This document shows, piece after piece, positions 26,045 through 32,511 of a DNA stretch of 32,511 bases. The position numbers and the translations under genes were made by a program. Origin of the DNA: Verrucomicrobia bacterium ADurb.Bin118. GTDB lineage: Bacteria; Verrucomicrobiota; Verrucomicrobiia; Limisphaerales; MWDV01. The notes below the pieces were generated by a model, which saw nothing but the letters and a program-made list of their open reading frames with translations, was not told the DNA's origin and ran no database searches. The stretch spans positions 1 to 32,511 of the forward strand of contig MWDV01000068.1 of the NCBI GenBank assembly GCA_002070715.1, written 5' to 3'. The number at the start of each line of letters is the position of its first letter. Within the stretch, counting starts at the first letter, position 1.

Positions 26045-26593
26045 TCATCCAAATTTCAAGTCCGCGCCTTCCAGTTTTGGGGTCTCCCCCGCCAGGACCT
26101 GGAGCATGAGGGTTTTGATCCGGCTCGCCGGGGGCGGGCATCCCGGCAGAAAATAATCCACCTCCACCGCTTCATGCACCGGCATCACCCGCGCCAGCAA
26201 CTCGGGCACGATGCCGGGCGCCTTGGGGATGCCGGGATTATGCCGGGCATGCTCGATGTAGGCGTGTTGCAGCACGCTCTCCGCGTTGTCCAGGCCCAGT
26301 TGATTGCGGATGGCCGGCACGTTGGCGGTGACCGCGCAATCGCCGAAGGCGACCAGGACCTTGGTGCGGGCGCGGATTTTGCGCGCCAGTTCCAGGTTGT
26401 CCTCGTTGCAAACAGCGCCCTCGATGAGGCAGACATCCACGTTTTCGGGATACTCCTTCATGTCCACGACGGGGCTGTAAACCAGCTCGATTTGGTCGGC
26501 GAGCTCGAGCAGGAACTCGTCGAGATCGAGAAACGACATGTGGCAACCGGCGCAGCCGCCGAGCCAGACCGTGGCAACTTTTAGGCGATCCAT
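26045..26593 (-). CDS. hoxY: [NiFe]-hydrogenase small subunit HoxY
   Basis: A 182-residue short small subunit carrying one [4Fe-4S] cluster next to the NiFe site. The proximal-cluster cysteines are C14 and C17 (GGCAGCHMS), C86 (FGDCAV) and C152 (LPGCPPP). The ferredoxin-like C-terminal region of membrane-bound hydrogenases is absent and there is no Tat signal, as usual for cytosolic group 3d HoxY. It starts 13 bases inside the end of hoxU and is followed 77 bases later by hoxH, so it is part of the same operon. It links the diaphorase module (HoxEFU) to HoxH. Confidence 0.95.
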   Translation of the reverse strand: MDRLKVATVWLGGCAGCHMSFLDLDEFLLELADQIELVYSPVVDMKEYPENVDVCLIEGAVCNEDNLELARKIRARTKVLVAFGDCAVTANVPAIRNQLGLDNAESVLQHAYIEHARHNPGIPKAPGIVPELLARVMPVHEAVEVDYFLPGCPPPASRIKTLMLQVLAGETPKLEGADLKFG

Positions 26594-27297
26594 TGTTTCT
26601 TCTCCCGGGCGGTGACGATGAATTCCAGTTTACTGCGGTCGCGTTCCATTTCGGAGACGGTGGAGCCTTTGTAGTACAACGCGCCGGTGGGACAGGACAT
26701 GACGCACTTGCCGCAGCGGGTGCAACTGTCGGCCAGCCCCCACGGCTGGTTGAGATCGGTGATGATGTGCGAGCCCGCGCTGCGGCCGGAGACGTTCAGG
26801 GTGCCCGCCCCCTCGATGTGCCAGCACGCCCGCACGCAACGGGTGCAGAGAATGCACCGGTGCGGGTCCATGCCGAAGAGCGGATGCGTGTTGTCCACCT
26901 CCCAATGCGGGAACCGGTACTCATAGCGGACATGGTCCATGCCCTGGCTGTACGCCAGACTTTGCAACTCACAATGCCCGTTGGCCACGCACACGGCGCA
27001 GACATGGTTGCGCTCGGCGAAGAGCAGTTCCAACGTCATCCGCCGGTACTTTCGCAGCCGCTCGGTGTCGGTTTTGACGTCCATGCCCTCGGTGACCCGG
27101 GTGGTGCAGGCGGGCAGCAACTTCGGCGTGCCGGCCACCTCCACGAGGCACAGGCGGCAGGCGCCGACATCGTAAACGCCGTCGAGGTGGCAGAGCGTCG
27201 GCATGGTGATGCCGTGCTCCTCGGCGGCTTGCAGGATGGTCGCGCCTTCCTCAGCGCTGATTTCCTTGCCGTCAATCGTCAGTGTTTTTGCAGCCAT
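26581..27297 (-). CDS. hoxU: Hydrogenase diaphorase subunit HoxU
   Basis: A 238-residue iron-sulfur subunit, homologous to the N-terminal part of NuoG. It has a plant-type [2Fe-2S] site (C36, C47, C50, C64), a His/Cys [4Fe-4S] site (NHVCAVCVANGHC, about H98-C109) and two further [4Fe-4S] motifs (CILCTRCVRAC at 148-158 and CTRCGKCVMSCP at 192-202). It wires electrons between HoxF (NADH/FMN) and HoxY. It begins 113 bases after the hoxF stop and overlaps the hoxY start. Confidence 0.95.
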   Translation of the reverse strand: MAAKTLTIDGKEISAEEGATILQAAEEHGITMPTLCHLDGVYDVGACRLCLVEVAGTPKLLPACTTRVTEGMDVKTDTERLRKYRRMTLELLFAERNHVCAVCVANGHCELQSLAYSQGMDHVRYEYRFPHWEVDNTHPLFGMDPHRCILCTRCVRACWHIEGAGTLNVSGRSAGSHIITDLNQPWGLADSCTRCGKCVMSCPTGALYYKGSTVSEMERDRSKLEFIVTAREKKQWIA

Positions 27298-27410
27298 GGC
27301 TCACTTGAAAACGCGGTTCAAAATCCGGGCCCTTTTTTCCGCCGGAAGGATCAGCGCGAAAACCGGCGCGCCGGGGGGGATGGTTAAAATTGTGGTGCGC
27401 AGGTCCGGCT

Positions 27411-29051
27411 TCATGGAGTAACGAGATGATTGGCCGGCGTGGCGCGGGCGCCGTTGGGCAGTTCCGGTTGCAGCAACGCTTCGTATTCCGAGCGGAAGAA
27501 CCGCAGAGTGCTGAGGGTGGGATTCGGCGCCGTCTGGCCCAAACCGCACAGGCTGGTGTGTTTTACCAGGTCGCAGAGTTCCTCCAAGATTTGCAAATCG
27601 CGGGCGGTGGCCCGCCGTTCGATGATTTTGGTGAGCAGGGCGTACAACTGCGCCGTCCCCGCGCGGCAGGGCACGCATTTGCCGCAGGATTCATCCTTGC
27701 AGAATTCCATGAAGAACCGCGCGATCTCCACCATGTTGGTGGTTTGATCCATCACAATCATGCCGCCGGACCCCATGATGGAACCCAGTTGCCCCAGCGA
27801 TTCGTAGTCCACGGGAACATCGAACGCTTCCGCCGGAATACAGCCGCCGGACGGCCCGCCCGTTTGCACGGCTTTGATCCGCCCGCCGTCCGGAGCGCCC
27901 CCGCCCATTTCCTCGACAATGGTGCGGAGCGAAGTGCCCATCGGCACTTCGATCAACCCGGTGTTGGTAATCTTGCCCGCCAACGCAAAGACTTTCGTTC
28001 CCTTGCTCTTCTCCGTGCCAATGCCCGCAAACCAATCGGCGCCGTGGCGGATGATGGCCGCGACGTTGGCAAAGGTTTCGACGTTGTTGATCAATGTGGG
28101 ACATTCCCACAACCCGCTCTCCGCCGGGAAGGGCGGGCGGGGCCGCGGCGTGCCGCGCCGGCCTTCGATGGACATCATCAACGCCGTTTCTTCGCCGCAA
28201 ACAAAGGCCCCGGCACCGATGCGGATATCCACGTTGAAATTAAAGGGAGACCCAAAGATGCCGCTGCCCAACACCCCGAGTTGTTTGGCCTGTTTGATGG
28301 CGAGTTGCAGCCGGCTGATGGCGAGCGGGTACTCGGCCCGCACGTAGATGAAACCCTGATCAGCGCCCACGGCGAACCCGGCGATGGCCATGCCTTCCAG
28401 GATGTTGTGCGGGTCGCTTTCCAACACGCACCGATCCATGAACGCGCCGGGATCGCCCTCGTCGGCATTGCAGATCACATACTTCTTCGTGCCCGGTGAC
28501 TTGGCCACCGTTCCCCATTTCAAACCCGTCGGAAAACCCGCGCCGCCCCGCCCGCGCAACCCGCTGGCGTCAATGGCGTCGAGCACTTCTTTGGGGGTCA
28601 TTTCGGTCAGCGCGTGATGCAGCGCGAGATACCCGTCGGCGGCGATGTACGAATCAATCCGTTCCGGATCCACCTGGCCGCTGTTGGCCAGGACAATGGC
28701 TTGCTGCCGTTCAAAGAACGGATGATGCGGATCGGCCTGGGAGAGATTGGCCTTGCCGCCTTTGAGGGAGCCGATGATGGCGGGCGCCGTGTCCGTCGTG
28801 ACTTTTTCATACAACGGCCCCCGGGGATCCACCTGCACCAACGGCCCCTGGCAACACAGTTTCAGGCAACCCACGCCGCGGACTTCGACGTCATCGGCCA
28901 TGCCCAAGTCGGCCACCGTTTTTTCGAGCTGGGCTTTGACCGCTTCGGCATTGGCGGAAATGCACCCGGCGGCCATGCAGCAGCGCAGCGTGAATTTCTT
29001 GCGGCGGGCGAGTTCCCGTTCTTTGATTTTAAGGAGATCCTGGCGGTCCAT
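27411..29051 (-). CDS. hoxF: Hydrogenase NADH-binding diaphorase subunit HoxF
   Basis: A 546-residue flavoprotein subunit, homologous to NuoF. Residues about 20-85 are a thioredoxin-like [2Fe-2S] domain (RCCMAAGC and GCLKLCCQGP, four usable cysteines). The NADH/FMN domain follows (RGRGGAGFPTGLKWG at about 167-181, NADEGDPGAFMDR at about 195), and then the N3-type [4Fe-4S] site (CGKCVPCRAGT with CGLGQ). It oxidises NADH or reduces NAD+ in exchange with H2. The start at 29051 is chosen because the domain begins there and the codon lies 2 bases after hoxE; the open frame runs further upstream only as an Arg/His-rich shadow within hoxE. Confidence 0.95.
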   Translation of the reverse strand: MDRQDLLKIKERELARRKKFTLRCCMAAGCISANAEAVKAQLEKTVADLGMADDVEVRGVGCLKLCCQGPLVQVDPRGPLYEKVTTDTAPAIIGSLKGGKANLSQADPHHPFFERQQAIVLANSGQVDPERIDSYIAADGYLALHHALTEMTPKEVLDAIDASGLRGRGGAGFPTGLKWGTVAKSPGTKKYVICNADEGDPGAFMDRCVLESDPHNILEGMAIAGFAVGADQGFIYVRAEYPLAISRLQLAIKQAKQLGVLGSGIFGSPFNFNVDIRIGAGAFVCGEETALMMSIEGRRGTPRPRPPFPAESGLWECPTLINNVETFANVAAIIRHGADWFAGIGTEKSKGTKVFALAGKITNTGLIEVPMGTSLRTIVEEMGGGAPDGGRIKAVQTGGPSGGCIPAEAFDVPVDYESLGQLGSIMGSGGMIVMDQTTNMVEIARFFMEFCKDESCGKCVPCRAGTAQLYALLTKIIERRATARDLQILEELCDLVKHTSLCGLGQTAPNPTLSTLRFFRSEYEALLQPELPNGARATPANHLVTP

Positions 29052-29053
29052 GG

Positions 29054-29575
29054 TTACATCCACTTCTTGAGTTGGGCGACGGCATCCGCCGGCGACTGCC
29101 GCGGCGTGACGGTGCCATCGTAAACCACCGCCGGGGCGATCCCGCACGCGCCGATGCAGCGGGCGGTCAACAGGGACACCTGTTTGTCCGGCGTGGTTTC
29201 GCCGGGTTTGATCCGGATGGCGTCCTGAATGGCGGCGATGACCTTGTCCGCACCCTTCACGTAACAGGCCGTGCCCATGCAAACCACGCAGGTGTGCGCG
29301 CCCTTCGGTTTCAGGGTGAAGAAATGATAAAACGTGGCGACCCCATACACGCGGCTGGGCGGCAGGGCGAGCTTGGCGGAGATGAAGAGCAACAGATCAT
29401 CCTCCAGATAGCCGAAGAGTTCCTGCGCTTTGTGCAGCACCTCGATCAGCGCATCGTGCCGGTGTTGATGCTTCTTCATGTGGACTTCGAGGATTTTGAA
29501 ACGTTTGTCCTTGCTGGCGTATTCCAGCACGGCGTCCACGCGTTTCAGCTTCTTGCTGGTGAGTGTCGCAATCAT
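29054..29575 (-). CDS. hoxE: Hydrogenase diaphorase subunit HoxE
   Basis: A 173-residue NuoE-like subunit, first gene of the hox operon. The thioredoxin-like [2Fe-2S] site has C99 and C104 (CMGTAC) and C140 and C144 (CIGACG); VYGVATFYHFF is a NuoE/HoxE signature. The N-terminal about 30 residues (SKKLKRVDAVLEYASKDKRF) are longer and more basic than in many NuoE proteins. The ATG at 29575 is preferred; an upstream extension of the frame has no similarity to the family. HoxE is found in five-subunit Hox enzymes, as in cyanobacteria, and may give an extra electron entry point. The stop is 2 bases from hoxF. Confidence 0.93.
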   Translation of the reverse strand: MIATLTSKKLKRVDAVLEYASKDKRFKILEVHMKKHQHRHDALIEVLHKAQELFGYLEDDLLLFISAKLALPPSRVYGVATFYHFFTLKPKGAHTCVVCMGTACYVKGADKVIAAIQDAIRIKPGETTPDKQVSLLTARCIGACGIAPAVVYDGTVTPRQSPADAVAQLKKWM

Positions 29576-29947
29576 AGGCCAATTCCAACGCCCGGTTGCC
29601 CTGGCCACCCCCAACCCGGACTCCTGGTGGTCACGGCAACAATCCGTTCCGTCGAGGCACAATTTAGCCGGGGCGCCGGAACTGACTCTGCGGAAATTGC
29701 AAAAGACTGTACTTCTATTGCAGATGGCTGGTTCAAAATTTCCGTAAAGCAAGGCGGGAACGGCGGTCCATTCCCGCCCCGTAATCCTGTTAAAACCGCT
29801 TTCCCATCAACGAGTTGCTGGAATGGGACCGGCGATTGCTGGTTCAGAGTTGCCGCGCTCGGGAGCGAAGGGAATCAGGCTTGAACGCCCCCTCCGTTCG
29901 CGTAAGTTCAAACCGCGCGGACGCAGCCCGTCCAAGCTAGATCAATC
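29576..29947. promoter_or_regulatory. Divergent hoxE / hisF intergenic region
   Basis: No gene is seen in these 372 bases, which separate the hox operon (minus) from hisF (plus) and must hold both promoters. A hairpin with 8-bp arms (GGCGGGAA and TTCCCGCC, 29753-29778) lies in the middle. Two imperfect direct copies of a 22-base word (GCTGGTTCA core; 29723-29744 and 29834-29855, 18 of 22 identical) flank it. These could be regulator sites, but no known operator is recognised and no clear -35/-10 pair was found. Confidence 0.4.
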
Positions 29948-30712
29948 ATGAACCTGATCCATATCATGCCCTGCCTCGACATGAAGGAAGGCCGGGTGGT
30001 GAAAGGCGTTCACTTCGCCGGATTGCGCGACGCGGGGGATCCTGTCGCCAGCGCCGTGTTTTATCAAAACGAGGGCGCGGACGAGCTGGCGATGCTCGAC
30101 ATCGCCGCCACGGTGGAAAACCGCAAGACGCGCCTGGCCTGGGTCAAGCAAGTGGCGGCGGCCATCACGCTCCCGCTCACGATGGGCGGCGGGATTGGGT
30201 CCTTGGAGGACATCGAACTGGTGTTGGCGGCGGGCGCGCGCAAGGCGGCGATGAACAGCGCGGCGGTGAAACACCCCGAACTGGTGCGGGACGCGGCCCG
30301 GCGGTTTGGCGCGGACCGCATCGTCGCGGCCCTGGATGCCCGGCGCAATCCCGCCATGCCTTCCGGTTTTGAACTGGTCATCGCCGGCGGCACCCAACCG
30401 GTGGGACTCGACGCGGTGGAGTGGGCCAAACACTGCGAAGACCTGGGCGCGGGCGCGTTGTTGCCGACCAGCATGGATGGCGACGGCACGCGCGCCGGTT
30501 ATGATCTCGAATTCACCCGGGCGATTGCCGACGCCGTACGCGTGCCGGTGATCGCCTCCGGCGGCGCGGGCAAGCTGGAGCATTTTTACGAGGCGGTTGC
30601 CCGGGGCGGTGCGCAAATTTTACTGGCCGCCTCGGTCTTTCACTTCCGCACATTAAGCATCCGCCAGGTGAAGGAATACCTGCGGAATCGCGGGGTGCCG
30701 GTCCGGCTCTGA
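29948..30712 (+). CDS. hisF: Imidazole glycerol phosphate synthase cyclase subunit HisF
   Basis: A 254-residue (beta/alpha)8-barrel enzyme of histidine synthesis, closing the imidazole ring with ammonia from HisH. Key residues sit at the canonical numbers: Asp11 (MPCLDM) and Asp130 (AALDA) are catalytic, and Lys19 and Lys99 are present. The two phosphate-binding loops are recognisable (GGGIGSLED; ASGGAGKLEHF), as is TSMDGDGTRAGYD. Length is standard. No other his genes lie nearby. It is divergent from hoxE and convergent with the serpin gene, 29 bases away. An adaptation other than histidine synthesis is not indicated. Confidence 0.95.
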   Translation: MNLIHIMPCLDMKEGRVVKGVHFAGLRDAGDPVASAVFYQNEGADELAMLDIAATVENRKTRLAWVKQVAAAITLPLTMGGGIGSLEDIELVLAAGARKAAMNSAAVKHPELVRDAARRFGADRIVAALDARRNPAMPSGFELVIAGGTQPVGLDAVEWAKHCEDLGAGALLPTSMDGDGTRAGYDLEFTRAIADAVRVPVIASGGAGKLEHFYEAVARGGAQILLAASVFHFRTLSIRQVKEYLRNRGVPVRL

Positions 30713-30741
30713 TCCGCCGCCCGCCGCGCTCGCGGATGCCC

Positions 30742-31967
30742 TCAGCGGGTGGGATCCACCACGCGCCCGAGGAAGAGCACGCTGCCGGACGATTTCTCGC
30801 GGATCAGGAAAATGAACGGATGATCCGCCCGAAAGACCCGGGGCGGCGGCGGCAAATCGGTCAGCGCGACCACCACGCCTGTGGCCGCGGCGGCTTCGGT
30901 TCCTTGCTCGTTCACCTCGACCACGGCTTGATGGATCACGGCGGAGATGAACAGATCACGGTTTCCGGTCATGCCGGAAAAATCCGCGCGGGCGTCAAAC
31001 GCCACGCCCCGGCTCATGGCCGCCAGGGTGCGCGTGAGATTGGATTTCCATTCCAACTTGAATTTCGGGAGATACACCATCGCTTCTTCGGGTTGCGCCG
31101 CGTCCAATGCCGCCAGCCAGTCGTGGAGTTGGTTGGCCGTGAGCGTGGCTTCCAGTGCGGCCAGGCCGTCCCGGGCCTCCGGCAGCAGCACGATCATGGA
31201 AAGCGTTTCGCCTTGGTAGGGCAGTTCAAAGGCGCTGAAGCCATCAAATGATTGGCCGCGAATCTTTGTTTTAAATACATGAGCGGCGCTTTCACGGAGC
31301 GGGTCGGGGTCACAAAGAAATCCGCCGGCGCCGTGGCGGAGCGGTCAAAGGGCCGCGCCCAGTCGTCTTTGAAATAAATGGCGTTGCCCAACACTAGCCG
31401 GGTCGTTGGTCCCACCGCGCCCGGGGCCAGCAGGTTTTGGATCTTGGACCCGGTTTTCCGGGCGACCCAAGTGTTGATTTTTTGGCGGGCCCGTTCGGCC
31501 GCGCCGACGAAATCCACCAAGCCGATCTGCGCGCCGAAGTGTTGCCGGTTCACCGCCAGGAATTGATCGGTGAAATGCTGATCGCGCTGGCCCCAGAGCG
31601 AATTGGCGACGCTCAAGCGAACTTGTTTTTGTTTGCTGATTTCGCCCAACCGACGGTCCAACGCCCCGAATGCGCCCGGCACTTGGTCGGGCGGCAGCGT
31701 GAAATGCAGCAGGGCGGCCAGATCGCGTTCCGTTTCGCCGCGCGCCCCGGCATGGGTCATGGCCAGCGCCGTCGAAAGATTGTGCGGAGAGAAGAACAAA
31801 TTGCCCTCCAAGACCGCGAGTCGGTGGTACAAGTCCAGGGCGAACGCTGTGTTGCCGGCCACCAAGTCCGGCGGCACGGCCATGAAGTCGTTGCCGGATT
31901 GATCTTTGGCACAGGCGGTGAGCATGACAGCGAGGGCGACAATCAACGATGCTGACTTCAGTTTCAT
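30742..31967 (-). pseudogene. Lipoprotein serpin, split by a one-base frameshift
   Basis: Two adjoining frames make one serpin of about 410 residues. The first (from ATG 31967) has a lipoprotein signal with a perfect lipobox (LTAC) and the serpin body: NLFFSPHNLSTALAMTHAGARGET, SVANSLWGQ, INTWVARKTGSKI and LVLGNAIYFKDDWARPF. It loses frame at about 31255-31275, after MYLKQRF. The correct continuation (FDGFSAFELPYQGETLSMIVLLP) is in another frame, ending with the hinge VNEQGTEAAAATGVVV, the reactive loop and HPFIFLIREKSSGSVLFLGRV. Adding one base after the RF codons restores the reading. The canonical hinge indicates an inhibitory serpin acting on a protease outside the cytoplasm. It could be a real inactivation or a base-calling error. 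Confidence 0.88.
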
Positions 31968-32176
31968 GGGCATGGTTTGGGTCAAAAATTTCGCGTCGGC
32001 AACGGGAACAAATTCCCGCGTCGGACAAATCATGCGCCAAGCCCCGGGCGTCTTCAATTTCTTTCCGCACGACCCGCGCGCAAAAGAGCAGGGCGGTGCT
32101 TTCTGTGCGATTGGTCGTGCGCTCTCCGGTGCGGCGTGTCGGGGGGCGCGGACGGGCGGTAAATGGGCGCAAAAAA

Positions 32177-32203
32177 AGCGCAGGGCTTGAAGTGCCCTGC
32201 GCT
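32177..32203 (-). terminator. Intrinsic terminator of the VPDGG-protein gene
   Basis: A perfect 10-bp stem (AGCGCAGGGC / GCCCTGCGCT) with a 7-base loop. On the minus strand it is followed by seven T residues (plus-strand A-run 32171-32177). It lies about 30 bases after the stop at 32235, as expected of a rho-independent terminator for that minus-strand gene. Confidence 0.85.
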
Positions 32204-32234
32204 GTGTTGAATCGTGTGAGTGCTGGATTACCGA

Positions 32235-32410
32235 TTAGCCAAGCTTCCGGCGAACCACCGACAGCCCCGCCATGGCCGAGCCCAAGAGCAGGAGCGTGAA
32301 ACCGCCATCGGGAACACCCCCGCCACCTCCGGTCGGGATTTGGCAGTAGAGAATATCTTGGGCCGGCTCCCACTTCTCGTCCAAAAGATGGAGAACATAA
32401 ACGCCCCCAC
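32235..32410 (-). pseudogene. C-terminal piece of a VPDGG (PEP-CTERM-like) sorted protein
   Basis: This minus-strand frame ends in a C-terminal sorting signal: GVPDGGFTLLLLGSAMAGLSVVRRKLG, written here as VPDGG, a hydrophobic helix (TLLLLGSAMAGLSVV) and the basic tail RRKLG. This is the VPDSG/PEP-CTERM layout read by exosortases, with a Gly-rich spacer before it. About 58 codons remain, including DEKWEPAQDILY. Upstream the frame hits a stop (TAA) at about 32421, just where the sequence changes to a different, AT-richer character that looks like an insertion-sequence end. The gene therefore seems cut off from its N-terminal part. A terminator follows. These signals are common in Verrucomicrobiota, and the protein would be surface-attached or exported. 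Confidence 0.7.
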
Positions 32411-32511
32411 TAGTGTCCGGTTAAATTTGAACCAATATTGATTTTACCTCGATAAAACGGGCCTGAAACGACGCTCATGACTTTTTTCGATTTCATTTTC
32501 CAACGGCTCCT
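32411..32511 (+). mobile_element. Probable insertion-sequence terminus at the window edge
   Basis: From about 32410 the sequence becomes much richer in A/T than its flank and begins TAGTGTCCGGTTAAATTTGA, which has the look of an IS terminal inverted repeat. It breaks the VPDGG gene. A short open frame starts at ATG 32477 (MTFFDFIFQRL) and runs off the window, and may be a transposase start. The family cannot be fixed (an IS4/IS5-like DDE element is my guess), and the other end is outside the window. Confidence 0.4.

Noticed and set aside
24105-26156. A 683-codon plus-strand frame opposite hoxH and the start of the hypF fusion
   Set aside because: Antisense to conserved motifs in all domains; no family features.
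1-32511. CRISPR arrays, tRNA or rRNA genes
   Set aside because: No regularly spaced repeats, tRNA cloverleaf with a CCA end, or rRNA-like stretch was recognised on reading both strands; a dedicated scan was not possible.

Overview
The window is high-GC DNA, most likely from a Verrucomicrobiota bacterium (Limisphaerales/Pedosphaera-like). The evidence is a VPDGG-type C-terminal sorting signal at the right edge, small 'SPDLVNW...FYR'-type domains fused to several exported proteins, a large DUF3160 protein, and a porin-multiheme cytochrome locus of the kind reported from freshwater Verrucomicrobia metagenomes. Shine-Dalgarno signals are weak or absent before most genes. The taxonomic call is inference: there is no rRNA or other marker here.

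Left part (1-4140): a small two-helix membrane protein, an IS110-type transposase remnant, a large secreted DUF3160 protein on the minus strand, and a 0.5-kb gene-less divergent region.

Centre (4141-18904): an extracellular electron transfer (EET) locus with 54 c-type heme motifs in seven proteins. In order these are a small monoheme cytochrome; a heptaheme NapC/NirT-type inner-membrane cytochrome (ImcH-like); two related fusions of a multiheme domain to a b-type membrane domain (11 and 9 c-hemes, CbcL-like); a nonaheme secreted cytochrome with an Ig-like N-terminus and a Verrucomicrobia-type C-terminus; a reverse-strand GldG-like gene; a second nonaheme cytochrome; an octaheme MtrA/DmsE-like lipoprotein; and an MtrB/PioB-like outer-membrane beta-barrel. 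The inferred path is quinol to inner-membrane cytochromes, to periplasmic carriers, to a porin-cytochrome conduit, to surface cytochromes.

Directly downstream are hemE and hemN (overlapping by 4 bp), which would supply heme. Converging on them from the other strand is a hydrogenase operon, hoxE-hoxF-hoxU-hoxY-hoxH (group 3d, NAD-coupled bidirectional [NiFe] hydrogenase). It ends in an unusual fusion of a HycI/HoxW-like maturation protease to HypF. The other hyp genes are not in the window.

Right part (29948-32511): a normal hisF, a lipoprotein serpin split by a one-base frameshift, the C-terminal piece of a VPDGG-sorted protein with its own terminator, and what looks like the end of an insertion sequence cutting into that gene at the window edge.

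Together the genes suggest an anaerobic or facultative bacterium that can exchange electrons both with H2 (through NAD(H)) and with extracellular acceptors such as metals or humics. The direction of flow and the acceptor cannot be told from sequence.
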